From positions 11,656,998-11,720,997 of the forward strand of contig NC_088791.1 in assembly GCF_011386835.1 (NCBI RefSeq): a DNA stretch of 64,000 nucleotides, written 5' to 3'. This DNA is from Chrysemys picta bellii. Taxonomy: Eukaryota > Chordata > Testudines > Emydidae. The notes under the pieces are model-generated. The model worked only from the letters and a program-made list of their open reading frames with translations, had not been told where the DNA came from and searched no databases. The position numbers were made by a program, and so were the translations under genes. Of this stretch, positions 48,111-60,111 are shown piece after piece; within the stretch, counting starts at the first letter, position 1; the number at the start of each line of letters is the position of its first letter.

Positions 48111-49089
48111 GTCCATAATCCATTCCATAAAGTTGATGTTTCTGATAAGGCTCTTCTTAGATAAGTGCTGCAATGCATTTACACCTGAGCTGCACGATGT
48201 TCCTTATGACCGATTTAAAAAATGCAGAGCTTTTTAAAAATAACTTCCAGATGGATCCCAGGCAAGACCAGAATCGGCTGCTTCCACTAATGAGGAGATT
48301 GTGACATTGTGTCAAGGAATCTCAGGGCTTTTCAGTTATGTGATTTAATCTTTACCTCTCATTCAAGGTTACCACCAATTCCAGCATCTCCCAAGAGTGA
48401 ATCTAATAGCCTGTGGTGTGGGATACGGTGAGACAGACACTGCTTCACCAGGGCTCATATTCTTATTAGTGTACAGGCTAGTTGCTACAAGCTAATCCTC
48501 TAGCCTGGTCTATTGTACTGGCACAGGAAAAAGCATGGTCTCCATGTAGGACACACTCTGTTTCTATTTACACCAATGGGGTGAATTCAGTGGGACTGCA
48601 CAGACGTAAGTAAGGGAATCACCAAGTCCAGTATCTTGTGAATCCTAGATCATGTATATTGCCAAGGATATCAAAGTGTTAGCTGCCCCCTAATGAATGC
48701 AGCCAACTTAAGTTCACACTTCAGTGCAATGCTTTTTCTACTTATTTTTCATTTGCTCATATCTTTTTTGCTGCTGCTTGGGTTTATTCTCTTCAGGCCA
48801 CAATAGCCACCTCACACCTCTTGACCTATTTAGCAGCTGTTTGGACATTTGTTTTGCTGTTTGCCTGGGGACCATTAGCAATGAGGCAAGGGGATTTTAT
48901 CACCAGGTCTCTCTCCATCACCTTGGCCCCATCGCATGGTCATTCCGGTTTAAAACACCGTTTCTCCTAGTATAACCACAAAAGCTATTTTTTGAATATT
49001 TCAAGTTAATCTGGCTCTATGATCTGGTACAGAGAACATAACGCTGTCCCTGTGATACAAATCTAAAACAACACATGAACACATTTATT
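48111..49089. other. No recognised feature
   Basis: Plain non-coding stretch. Confidence 0.3.
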
Positions 49090-49560
49090 TGTGAAACTGT
49101 TTGCTTTACCAACAAACGAAAAGGGAGGCTTTAGGCTAAAAAATAAAAACAAAAATCAGGAAAATTTCCCAGTGCTGAGATGCTGGGTATTAGACTATGG
49201 AATAGTTTCCCTAGAGCACTGCGGAAAGAGTTTCCCTAGAGCACTGCGGAAAGCCCTGTTTCTTGTGACTTTTAAACAAGATTGGACAAGACATACGAGT
49301 ATGTTCTACAGAGAGTAATTCTGCATTGACCAGGGTTGGGCTCAGTGCTTAATTTGTAATGGAAGAGGTGCTGGGGCTCAAACAACTTTTTTACATTCAG
49401 AACTGATGCAACAAGCCCCTAGCAGGGCTATGAACTGCTAAGCCCAGGGGTGCAGGCGTGCAGGCCTGGCAAGCCCTGGCACAAATTAAGCACTGGTTGG
49501 ACTGGACAATCAAATGGAGCTTTTCCATTCCTAACTCCTACGATTCTATAAAATATCATC
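49090..49560 (+). mobile_element. Old CR1/L3-type LINE 3' part with a nested miniature element
   Basis: The stretch reads like a CR1 ORF2 end: a phrase like GFRLKNKNK, then WNSFP near 49199-49213. It then shows a 3' UTR with GGGTTGG...GGACTGGACAATCAAATGGA and CTACGATTCTATAAAAT. A 25-bp unit is duplicated in tandem at 49204-49253. A 153-bp TIR element (49343-49495) interrupts the 3' UTR. Confidence 0.65.
49343..49495. mobile_element. Miniature hAT-type element with 15-bp perfect TIRs
   Basis: CAGTGCTTAATTTGT and ACAAATTAAGCACTG are exact reverse complements. The flanks GTTGGGCT (49335-49342) and GTTGGACT (49496-49503) match at 7 of 8 positions. Non-coding. Confidence 0.88.
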
Positions 49561-50894
49561 TTGTCTAACAGAAGAGATGAAACAATCTTCTCCACAGGGG
49601 ATCACAGATCTACTCTGCCCAGACCTTCATGTCAGTCAGAAACAAGAACATGGAGCAGAGTTACTGAGAACCCACTAGCCATGGTCCAGTCTGACATGAA
49701 AGGTAAAATAAGTACTAGTCATTAATTACTGTAACATTTCATCCATTGACTTCCATAGGAGCAGAGAAAGGCCAGTGGTGAGTGCTTTCAAAAATCCCAC
49801 CCTTTAACGTTTTGTGTTAGACAATATTTCGTAATCATTGATTCAGAAACAGTTGCTACTATGTGATCTAATGGCAGTATTTTTACATCACCCTGAATAA
49901 CTGGGAGAGTCTGGTTTTTCCCCGCACAAGCACATTTTGTATCAGTGCAAACTGCACTGATCTGATCATAGCCACAGTGGGGTACAAGTAGTATCTAGAT
50001 AACTGCCTGCCTCCTTTGTATCTCTTTGGTTATTGTGGGATGCCCAGGCCCATGCAACATGCCAGAGCTATTGTGACAGGATAGCCTATGGGGCAGGAAC
50101 TGCATTTTAAGTGTCTGAGTGGTTATAATGCTTGACCCCCACCCGACCCCACCCTCTGACATCAGCATATGTAAGGATAACAGTGGGAAAATCTGGACTA
50201 AGCTAAATCTGCAGTGACAGCAAACATGGAGAAGAGTCAACACAGCAGCTTCCCAATACAGGTTTGATGGGGTGCACTGGTACTGACTAGTCCCTGATGA
50301 ATGAGGTGTTAGCTACTTTTACCCTGCCCCTTATGTAGGTGCTCCAGGGAAGTGGCTGCTGGGCTCTCAGAGTGCGGTGACTGCTGTGGGGAATATTGAG
50401 CTCCATAGCCGGGGTTGAATCCCAAGCCAGGAAGATCTGTTTCCTTTCGGATTATATTACATACTTTTATTTTTATAAAACTGACCCTTAAGGGAAAAGC
50501 CTCATTGGCTATAGCTGTTGTATTTCTGCCAAGTCATTCCATGGACTTATGCAGGGCCTTTCAGATGGGAAATCTGCATCAGGCGTGTCCATTCCACTGA
50601 CAGTATCCCAGGCACATGATCAAGGAATACTCAATAAACCCAACTACTAAAGTAACGGCAGGACTCCTGTATTTCAATCCTTGAGACACTGAGAGCACCA
50701 TTTCATAAATCACTCCCCTGAGCTGTCAGCTTCTTGCACGATGCAGGAGGGGATTACCACAAAGGGACTCGAACATGCCAACTTATGGCTAAACAGAGCT
50801 GACTAAGTCAGTTATCAGAGTCCCTCATCAAGCAACAGGACTTGCTATGTGTGCACTTCCCATACGTTATCTCCGGCAAGTCTCAAAATGGGTG
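49561..50894. other. No recognised feature
   Basis: Plain non-coding sequence. Confidence 0.3.
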
Positions 50895-51010
50895 TTTTGT
50901 GGACTGTAGACAGCATTAGGTGAGGTTCTTTGGCCTGTGTTATGCAGGAGGTCAGACTAGGTGAACATAATGGTCCCTTCTGGCCTTAAAACTCTAAGGA
51001 TCTATAAGAA
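50895..51010 (+). mobile_element. CR1 LINE 3' fragment
   Basis: GGTGAGGTTCTTTGGCCTGT, then ATGCAGGAGGTCAGACTAGG, then AATGGTCCCTTCTGGCC. This is the CR1 3' end as at 34170-34253. Confidence 0.85.
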
Positions 51011-53262
51011 CTCTATCAGGGGAGTTAGAAGGTATCCTCTTCCTAGGCAAGGTAGTAGGAACCATGCTAAGCGTGTCTCAGCTGGAAGTGCCTCACTGCA
51101 TATCTTAAAGGATGATATTTAAAGAAACTGACTATCAAAGCATTCAAAAAATTAGGAGCTGAATACAACAGATGATGCAAAGAAAGAATTACATCTTCCA
51201 CTGTCACCAGGTGGAAAGAAAATCACATCCATTTTGCACTCAGGGGAGCGCTATATAGCTTCAGTGAGAAGCAGGGGGTCCAGAGTCGCAGTTCTCCGCT
51301 TAAACTCGGCCCACAGTCCCAGAATACCTGGATGTTTCTGCTAAAATATTTGGTAGAGAAATAGTTAACAATATTGATATGTAAAGCCCAGTTCTGCTCC
51401 TTCTGAAGTCTGAGTGACAAATCTAGACTTTAATGAAAGTGTTTCTCTGGAAGAGCTCTCCCAGCACTGCTCTCTGTGGACTAGAGGCAGGTTGCAGATT
51501 AAAAAAACCTAATATCATTGGCTGACAGTGGTCACTATGGGTCATATAACTGAGCTGGGGTCTGGCGGGAATTCCAGCAGGTGATACAGAACAGATTTCT
51601 CTGTCCTTGTGCAGTAGATGCACTACAGGCAGATGAGACAAAAATAAACAATCTGCTTATCTTGGGTTGAGATCCCCAAAGCCACCCTTTTTCGCCACAG
51701 ATGCAAGCTACAGGAATAGAAAGACATTGCTCTGTCTCATTAAAGTCAGTAAATCAAGAGTAAAACAGGAATATTTCACCTCTCTGTAGGTGTAATTTTC
51801 CATCTGCGATGCTTCCTGTAACAGGTACCCTGGGAATTCTTCATTAATGGGGGTAACTCTTCCTTCACAAAAGTGAGTTTCCAGTTTTAAATTAATGAAC
51901 TTTCCTCAAGAGAATCAACACAACCAGGGTTAATGAATGTTTTGCAAAACAATCATTCTCTACTAATATGTGACAAATGTAAATTCCCAGGAGGGAGATG
52001 AATTGCTTAGGGGAGTCATGAGGGGGAACTAGGAGTAATAGGAAGCCATTAAGAGAAGGAAATGAACAGCACCACAGATGTTTACCATGGCAGGAGCATT
52101 GGTATTCCAGGATTATTTTGCAATCACTCATCCATGGGCTGGATACTGTCCCAATGAACTTGGTGAGAATTTTGCGATTGACTTTAATGAGAGCCAGATC
52201 AGACCTCTTTGGTCTCTCTGACTTATCCACACGAGCTCTGCCAGAGTAAAGAACATTGCGGTAGTGCTGAGATATTACTATGTCCCTCTGTATGGGCAAG
52301 AATGTTAGTTCATATCCCACTTCCAACAACTATTTCTCCAAATGAACTGTAGTGAAACCTTCTTTCCTTTAGAACTGTAGTGATCACTGCTGTTACAGAC
52401 AAAGCCATCTGCTAACAGCTTTGATTTTGGGGTCTTAATAGCGGCTGCCACTACTGCCTTCCTGATTATTGTCTTTATTTAGGGGGGATCATTGTAAAGA
52501 AACAATAGCAAGCAGCACCACATCCGGGTTTTGCAGCGTCCCCTTCTGTCACCCCTCTTGCTAACTGGGTTTGTGGGAGCAGGTAGTCAGGAAATACGGC
52601 TTGCGAGTCTTCGGTACCCAGCTCTATATTTCCATCTCTTCTAACCCTGAAGATACAGTGGGGCCTCTTGCCCTGCATCAAAGGAAATTGAGGACTTGAT
52701 TACAGCTAACTGGCAAGGCTCAATCCAGATAAGGCAGAGATAATAGTTATAGGATGGAGAAAACAAGATACTATAGCAGAGTCCCTTATAAATGTCCATC
52801 TTTTTTCCACCCAAGGCTTGTAGTCTGATATCCCTAGCTGTTACTGGATTTTCAGGTGATAGTGGCTGCCAAATGTCCCTCTTATCACCTGAATTTGGCA
52901 AGGAGGAGTGTCCTCTGCTTTTGGAGGAGCTACATGGCCAGTTCTCCATGCTTTTGACATCTCAAGGTCAGATTTCTGCAGTGTGATCTGCAAAGGGCTG
53001 CACCATCCAGCCCTGTGAAAATTGCAGCCAGGAATGCATTCCATGGGTAGTCTCATCCAGAAAGCACGTTGTGCTCCTGAACCATTCTCTGCACTGGCTC
53101 CTGACTGATTTCCAGTTTGGATAAAAGATAAATATTATCACTTTTGAACTCCTTCGAACAAACATGGAATTGGTCACAAACACCATCTCCATTTCCCTCC
53201 CCTCTATAAAGAGACTTCCAGTGAACTGCTGCATTCTAACCCAGGCCTGTGACTTTAATAAT
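51011..53262. other. No recognised gene
   Basis: About 2.2 kb of sequence in which I recognise no repeat. A 145-codon frame at 51892-52329 on the minus strand has no motif I can name. It could be chance or a very old LINE piece. Confidence 0.35.
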
Positions 53263-54800
53263 AGAATCACAGAAATGCAGGGCTGGAAAGCACCTCGAGA
53301 AGTCATCAAGTTGAGACTCCCGTGCTGTGGCAGGACTAAGTAAACCCTAGACCATCCCTGACAGGTGTTTGTCCAACCTGTTTTTAAAAACCTCCCGGGA
53401 TGGGAATTTCACAGCCTCCCTTGGAAGCCTGTTCCAGAGCTTAACAACTACCCCTTTAATTTGAAAGTTTTCCCTAATATCTAACTTAAATCTCCCTTGC
53501 TGCAGATTAAGCCCAGTACTTCTTGTCCTGCCTTCAGTGGACATGGAGGACAATTGATCAGTCCTTTTTATAGCAGTCCTTAACAAAGTTGTAGACTGGT
53601 ATCAGCTTCCTCTTTGGTCTTTTCTTAAGACTCAACATGCCCATTTTGTTTAACTTTTCTTTTTCGTAGGTCAGGTTTTTAAACTTTTAAAATCATTTTT
53701 GTTACTCTTCTCTGGATTCTTTCCAATTTGTCCACATGTTTTCTAAAGTGTGATGCTCAGAATTGGACCCAGTTCTCCAGCTGAGGCCTCTCCACTGCTG
53801 AGTAGAGCGGGACGATTACTTCCCATGTCTTACATACAACACTCCTGTTAATACATCCCAGAGTGATATTAGTCTTTTTCGTAGATGTGTCATACTGTTG
53901 ACTCATATTCAATTTGTGATCCACTGTAACTCCCCATATCCTTTTCAGCAGTGACTAGTGTGACAGACCCAGACCAGTGGGGTACAGGAGTCTGGTAGAG
54001 GGCAAATATACTGGTCACTGGATGAATAGTTTTCTGTTCCCTGAGTGACCAGAGAAGGGGCTGCACTAGAGTAATCAGGAACCTGCTAGAACCAGTTAAG
54101 GCAGGCAGGCTAATTAGGACACCTGGAGCAAATTAAGAAGAAGCTGCTAGAATCAATTAAGGTAGGCTAATCAGGGTACCTGGGTTTTTAAAAAAAGGAG
54201 CTCACTTCAGTTTGTGGTGCAAGTGTGAGGAGCTGGGAGCAAGAGGCGCAAGGAGCTGAGAGTGAGAGGGTGTGCTGCTGGAGGACTGAGGAGCACAAGC
54301 GTTATCAGACACCAGGAGGAAGGTCCTGTGATGAGAATAAGGAAAGTGTTTGGAGGAGGCCATGGGGAAGTAGCCCAGGGAGTTGTAGCTGTCATGCAGC
54401 TGTTACAGGAGGCACTATAGACAGCTGCAGTCCACAAGGCCCTGGGTTGGAACCCAGAGTAGAAGGTGGGCCCGGGTTCCCCCCAAACCTCCCAATTGAC
54501 CTGGACTGTGGGTTCTTCTAGAGGGAAAGGTCTCTGGGCTGTTCCCCAACCCACATGGTGAATCTCTGAGGCAAGAAATTCCGCCAATAAGCGCAGGACC
54601 TACCAAGATAGAGGAGGAACTTTGTCACACTAGCCAGTTATTCCCCAATTTTGTAGTTGAGCATTTGCTTTTTCCTTCCTAAGTGAAGTACTTTGCGCTT
54701 TTCTTTGTTGAATTTCATCTCGTTGATTTCAGACCAATTCTCCAATTTGTCAAGGTTGCTTTGAATTCTAACCCTATCCTCCAAAGCACTGTTAGTGTGT
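53263..54800 (-). mobile_element. CR1 LINE, minus strand, split by a solo LTR
   Basis: The 3' end lies at about 53263-53345. The coding tail at 53347-53586 carries NLQQGRFKLDIRENF and VKLWNRLPREAVKFPSREVF. More ORF2 sequence follows to 53958. After the LTR (53959-54629) the CR1 continues to about 54800 with RT-region sequence (CCAATTTGTCAAGGTTGC...ACCCTATCCTCCAAAGCACT). The joined flanks share a CTAG, so the LTR hit a CTAG site. Confidence 0.88.
53959..54629. mobile_element. Solo LTR with 4-bp target duplication, inside a CR1
   Basis: The 671-bp unit starts TGTGACAGACCCAGACC and ends AACTTTGTCACA, with a 7-bp inverted end TGTGACA/TGTCACA. CTAG flanks it at 53955-53958 and 54630-54633. A 4-bp duplication fits a Ty3/Gypsy or retrovirus-like LTR. 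The sequence TTTTTAAAAAAAGGAGC at about 54184 may mark the promoter. There is no coding sequence; open frames on both strands (54207-54587, 54225-54521) have no domain. Confidence 0.85.
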
Positions 54801-55264
54801 TGCTACAGGAGGAGGAGATGTACTGAAAACAGAGACTGAGGGGATGAGTCAGATCTCAGCAGCAGCAGCTGCAAGAGCAGAAAAGGAGAACGAGGAGAAA
54901 CAAATCCAGACTAAAATTCAACATGTGAAGGAGGCAGCAGATATTCCCCCTTAATATTTGGGCTGGTTTGCTAGAAGTGAGATATCGAAGCTTTTAGAGC
55001 TAGGTAGGGATATATGGAATAAGGACCAGAGGGTGTGCACAGAATTGTCATTCACAAAGAAATGCATTCACTTTAATTTCACGTGGTTACTATGTATCTA
55101 TTCGGAGGAATTTTACAGTTAAACCATCTGAACGGTTCAAAGTATTAACATTAAATTAAAAGTGTCTCTGCACCCAGGCCCTACTAGCCTGGGGGAGACT
55201 CTATAGCAGTTGCTCCAGAATAATAGAGTGCGTGATCACCCCAATTCCTCAGTCATCTGGCCTC
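54801..55264. other. No recognised feature
   Basis: Plain sequence between the CR1 and the Gypsy-like fragment. Confidence 0.3.
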
Positions 55265-56235
55265 AGCCATTCAGTGGCCCAGTCTCATAATTTTTGGGCA
55301 AAGGCCCTCGGTAGCGTCTCCTCTGACGACCATACCATTCGAAACCTCGGCATGACCTTTCTGTAGGCAGCCCAATTCGATCTAGGATGCCTGCCTTTGA
55401 TATAATCAGCTGTGTTTGCCTCACTCAATGCCATATATGCGGTTTGGTCTTCTCCCAAGAGGTGGGGAGCCAAGCAGAGGGCCCATAGCCTCTTCTCCCA
55501 GTCTACTGCTGATGCCACCCTCTCAAATGTTAATAAAAAGGCACCAGGGTCATCCATCAGGCCCATTTTGCACTGTCCTATGCCCACTACCCAGTTAACA
55601 TCCCAGGGGACTTACCAGCTTCTCCATGGGCTTTTTGCTGCCCCTGCGCCTGGCCTGTACTAAATTCTGGATTCTGTTCTGCCTGCCAGGATGACAGGGT
55701 CTGTTTCCTCTTGTCACGGGGTCTGCTGAAACTCTTGGAGGGTTTTCTTTCATTCCTGCTGCTCCGCTATCCAGCACATGAGTTCCTCCATGCTGCCCAG
55801 GCCACTGCACCTTCTGGTCGGTGCCACTCTCTGGTTTTTCTCCAACACCTGGACACATCTCCGCATTGTCACCAGGCAGGGTTCTCTCACGCTGCATTCC
55901 TCTCTGCAAACAGTCCTCATGCACACAAGTTCACAACCAAGTGCTCTATTTACAGTGTGCTACACAAGTCCATGGCCACCCACAACATAAGGCTTTGTTT
56001 TACCTTCTCTGTGGGCACAGGATGAGAGAGCTCTCACCTGCCTGAGATTTTGGCCTTCTCCTTCCTTCCTCCCTCCCTCTTCCTGTCTCTCTTTTAATTG
56101 ACGTCAGCTGACTAGTTGAATTACCTTGTTAAGGACTGGATGATTAACCAATTAACCAAATATCTACTTAGTTTGGCCCATATGGGGATGCTTGTCAAGT
56201 GCACAGAGGAGTGAGTCTATTCACACTCTGTCACA
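55265..56235 (-). mobile_element. Ty3/Gypsy-like element fragment: LTR and gag 5' part
   Basis: On the minus strand an LTR begins TGTGACAGAG at 56235 and runs to about 55835. A gag region follows, beginning with MEELM near 55800 and containing DDPGAFLLTFERVA, then LAPHLLGEDQTAY, in the frame 55587 to 55285. This pattern is like gag of vertebrate Gypsy elements (Gmr1-like). Stops lie between the start and this block. The element is cut off at about 55265; pol and the second LTR are absent. The plus-strand frames over the same bases are shadows. Confidence 0.7.
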
Positions 56236-56586
56236 TCTCTCCAATCCCATCTATCCACTGGGATCTGGAGATCACAGCGTATCACACATTATTCTCCAGA
56301 TACGGTCCAGAAACAATACTTTTCTTCCCCCATCCCCTGTCCTACGATGAGGAAGAAAACCCACTGGGCCCAAACCACCCTTTCTATCTGGACTGGAAAT
56401 CCCATTATCTCATTCTTCTTTCCCAGTGTGGATGTAAGCAGGAAGCAGACAATGGATCTTACACGTTACCAATCCTGCAGTCTGTTCACTCACCCCAACC
56501 CATGGAATTGGGGAATTAGGACCATCATGTATTTTGTAATTATTTATAGGTCAAACTTTGAAGATGTTATTTAGGATGCAAGTAGA
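56236..56586. other. No recognised feature
   Basis: Plain stretch. Confidence 0.3.
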
Positions 56587-56840
56587 GAGAGACAGAATGG
56601 GACTGTGGAAAAAGCACTGAGCTGGGACTCAGGAGCTCTATCGTCAGCTCTGCCACAGATTCCCTGTATAACCTTGGGCAAGTCACCTACTCTCTGTGCC
56701 GGAATCCCCCCACTGTAAATTTGGGATAATAGCACTTCCTTTGCCTGTCTTGTCTATTTACTATCTGTTTGTACAGTGCGTTGCAGGATGGGGCCATGGT
56801 CTTGGCTGGGAACTCTAGATGCTACCATCATACAAAATCC
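56587..56840 (+). mobile_element. MIR-like SINE, nearly complete
   Basis: GACTGTGGAAAAAGCACTGA, then GGGACTCAGGAGCTC, then CTCTGCCACAGATTCCCTGT, then TTGGGCAAGTCACCTA, then TGTTTGTACAGTGCGTTGCA. The order head-core-tail is the standard MIR-like layout. It is the clearest MIR-like copy in the window. Confidence 0.85.
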
Positions 56841-57861
56841 CCCCCCCCAAAAAACAATATTTATCCCTCTTTGACAGTCCCCACACTAAATAATTATTTT
56901 TAAGACTTGTTTGCAGTAGAAGTGACAAAGTGATTACATGCTCTGAAAAAGTGATTGTGAAATTAGCACGTCCTTACCCATCAGATTTGCTCCCTGTTTG
57001 TATTTCAGCCACATCTGCTGGCTTTATTGACAACAAAACTTTTTTCCCTGCTTTTTACACCTGCAGGGACAACACAGGTACGGTAAAAGTGAGCTGGAGT
57101 CTGTTCCTTTGGTGCATCCGGAGACTAGTTTACCAAGTTCCAATAAGTTACATCGCTACAGATCCACTGAAGGAAGACGCATTTGCTGGTGCTCTTGAGG
57201 GAAGGAGAATTCCAGCCAAGAAAGAGTCAAAGGAGGATGAAGGGGACAGCCTGTGTTCAGGGATAGGCAAGGGCTCGGTGTTAATGTTCAGTGTACAGAG
57301 AAAGCTGTGGTCTGCCTCTAGAATGGAGCCACAGAAAGACTTGAGGATGCCAGTGAAGGCACAACTGACCTCAGGGTCATGGTCTCTCTCTTTTGCTTCT
57401 TTTCCTTATTCTCTCTCTTTTATTGCATCAGTCCTCTTTGCACAGTACCATTCTCTCCATTAGGCTTCCTCCTCTCTCTCTAAAGCTCCTTTCGTCTCCT
57501 TATTCCCTACTATGAGCTTTTCACTGCTCCCCTTCCCTAGGCTACCCCCATATGGAAACCTGCATTGCAGCCTCTGATGATTTTGGGAATCTACAATTTA
57601 TGAATTCTGTTTGGGATTATGAGCTCTCTGTATGTTTAAGCCTTTAGGGTTGTCTGCACTAGGTTCTTGCCTCATACTTCCCATGCTAAGGACACAGGGG
57701 AGCGGCACCTCCATTTCTGTCTATGAATAAGTTAGTTGTTGAAGACTATCAGCACCTGAATAGATCTAGATAAAACCAGTTTTCTCCAATTCCTGTACAG
57801 GGGGCTAGGGTTTGAAGGAATGGAATTTCCCCAGGAAAGGGAACAAAGAGATGCAGTGTTA
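56841..57861. other. No recognised repeat; one unexplained open frame
   Basis: The frame 56930-57463 on the plus strand runs 177 codons without a stop. I see no domain, signal peptide or splice-site context that would make it a gene. The end is rich in Ser/Phe from a pyrimidine-rich stretch. A C-run lies at about 56841-56848. Confidence 0.35.
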
Positions 57862-57986
57862 GGGCATGGCTACACTACAGAGTTTAAGCTCTCTAATGTA
57901 GCTGCTCTGAGCTGACGGGAGAGAGCGCTCCCCTGTCGGCTTAACTATTCCAGTCTCTGCAAGCACAGTAGCTATGTCGGTGGGAG
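57862..57986 (+). mobile_element. Truncated TIR element (GGGCATGGCTACACTAC)
   Basis: It has the left end and a TAGCTATGTCGG phrase in common with 44312-44600 (inverted there). It stops where DIRS-like copy D begins. Confidence 0.6.
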
Positions 57987-59840
57987 AAGAGAAGGTAACT
58001 CACCTTGTGCAGTAACTGAAGTTCTTTGAGGTGGGTGGGAGAAGAGGAAAGCTACCCCCCTTTGGTGGGGATGTAGTACTTCCTATCCACCCTTTTGCAA
58101 GTCAGCAGAATCGAGGCCGGGGTCTGTCAGACGGTCTCTTCCGGTTCCATAATTGCATCATTAATAGGCAGAGCGATTTTGGAAGTTGAGGAAGTTTGCA
58201 GAATTTGGACCAGTTTACTTTCATTTGTCTGAACTTCCTCCAACGGAATGTCTTGGCTTTGGGCAACTTGCTTGAACAGTTCCTGGAACTGTTTGAAGTC
58301 ATCTGCCATGGTAGGAGGCGGTGGCATGATTGCTTCGTCTGGGGAGGAGGAAGAATTATGTGTAGGAGATGTGACTTTCTGATCCGGGCCTGGTTCGGTT
58401 TCATCCCCAATGTCCTGAGCATCCAACGTCTGTGGGATGGGGGATGTGGGATTTGATCTCAGCTTGCCTCTATGAGCTGTAGGTGGCCTGGAATGATGGC
58501 CCCTGTAAGCTGCCCAATGTTCCCCTGGTGCCTATTGGATAGGGAAGGCCATCAGTGAGTACAACCACGGGGCTCCATATCATGGTTGAGCCACCTGACT
58601 ATAGGAGTATTTAGGTCCCATATGCCCCCAAGGTGGTCTTCATTCTTTTGGAGATGACTGATGTGCTGAGAAGGTGCACGGCTCCTGTTCGTCATCATCT
58701 TCACTAGGTGAATGTAAAGCAGTGGGTGAAGTATGTGGACCCACGCTATAATGTTCGGGAGAGCCCTCGGTACCAAACAAAGGGGACTGCGGTGCTGAAG
58801 AGACAGTTAAATCTCTATGTTGCAGCAGATTCTGTGGTGTATCTGGTGCCAGTGCCAATGGGGGCACTCTCATCGGTGCCGACGATGGTGCTGTCAGATG
58901 CTCTGGCAGTTTAGTCGGTGAAGTCAGTGGCAATTTGGCTTTCTCTATTGATGCTGACTGTGATGTCGGTGACAGAGGCAGAGGCATGCTGCCTGAGGAG
59001 ACGCTTGGCACCACGTCCCTCACAGGGGAGGTCAGTGCCGTGGAGGAGGCATTTCTCCTATGTCTCGACTACGTCTCCTTAGCTCGGGACTTGGTGGTGC
59101 CAGAGGTGTCCGTAGCTTCTTAGGCGCTCACCCAAGCATGGGTCGGCATTGGGGGTCGTGACCTGGCAGGAGACCACCATTGTTTCTGTGGTGCTCTCTG
59201 TGATGATGTTTGCGCCCTCTTCCTCAGTCTTTTAGAGGAAGGCATGTCCCCTTTCGCCGAAGTGGGGGATGCCCAGAGAGGTGGTCCGTTGGTCTGTGTC
59301 TGTTCCCTGTCATGCCAGGCTCTCGCCTTCAGGTTACTACAGTGGACACATTTTTGCAGGTCATGCGCCTCACCAAGACATCGGACACACAGCGAATGTC
59401 CAACGGGCATTGCTTTGCAGCAGGAGCCGCACCTCTTAAAGAGTGGGGAGACAGGCATCTTTAGCGGTTACCCGACCTCACTGAGGGGAAACTACGGGGA
59501 GGGGAAAAACCAGGAAAAATTAACAGTTTCTTTTTTTTGTTTTACTACTAAAACTAAAACTAAAGCTAACTATAACTTTCTAACTAACTAACTACATTAA
59601 CTATTATTTCCTAGGGTTTGACAAGAGTGGTGAATGTTGCCCCAGAGCTCCCGAGAACGGTTGAGAAGGAACTGGAGGGATCGGGTCATGTGCGCACTAG
59701 ATGCAGCACTGTGAGACACCTACTGAGTATGCATGACCTGCATGGACACTGCTACCGTAAATCTCCGATCGACGGTACTAGGATGCACCGACACCTGACG
59801 TGGAGCACCCACAGGGACAGCACTCAGAGAAGAAACTCAG
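57987..59840 (-). mobile_element. DIRS-like copy D, minus strand, internally deleted
   Basis: Read on the minus strand: an end near 59840 (TTTCTTCTCTGAGTGCTGTC), a leader, gag pieces (59458-59120, 59023-58640, 58426-58102), and then directly the terminal segment TTCAGTTACTGCACAAGGTG (about 57994-58022). This terminus is nearly the same as that of copy B at 11394-11413. The RT and everything after it are absent: the join occurs after the gag phrase DRKYYIPTK (about 58078). The copy is thus a gag-only deletion derivative. Confidence 0.7.
58102..59458 (-). pseudogene. gag-like ORF of DIRS-like copy D, broken
   Basis: ATG at 59458 (minus) opens a Cys/His-rich N-terminus: RCGSCCKAMPVGHSLCVRCL, then KCVHCSNLKAR. 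The middle is rich in Ser, Pro and Leu (59023-58640, in another frame). The C-terminal part (58426-58127) has MADDFKQFQELFKQVA and KIALPINDAIMEP. Copy B at 8115-9782 gives the same motifs in the same order. Frame changes disable it. Confidence 0.7.
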
Positions 59841-60111
59841 TTTCAGATTTTGCCCCAGGTCCCCAAAAAACCCTGAGTGGCACTGACAAAGTTGCTTAAG
59901 CAACTAGGGAGTCTGGGAGAGCTGGCATTAGACTCAGGGGCTAGGCAATTTGACTATGGGGGTCTCAGCTCTCAGAAGGGGGTGCTAGAAAGAGAATCTG
60001 CACCTTAAGACCATGCCTAGAAACCCAGAGCCGGAGGTTGTACCTGGCCTCTGTGCAGACTCAGTAAGCCAAAAGCACATGGGTCCAGTGTGCGGAATCC
60101 AAACACAGCGG
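59841..60111. other. No recognised feature
   Basis: Short non-coding stretch; may hold an old unnamed repeat. Confidence 0.3.

Noticed and set aside
51892..52329. 145-codon minus-strand frame as a possible gene
   Set aside because: No recognisable domain, signal or splice context, and no conservation evidence.
53959..54629. DNA transposon interpretation of the TGTGACA inverted ends
   Set aside because: A 4-bp duplication, TG...CA ends and a promoter-like region fit a solo LTR better; the 7-bp inverse is typical of LTR ends.
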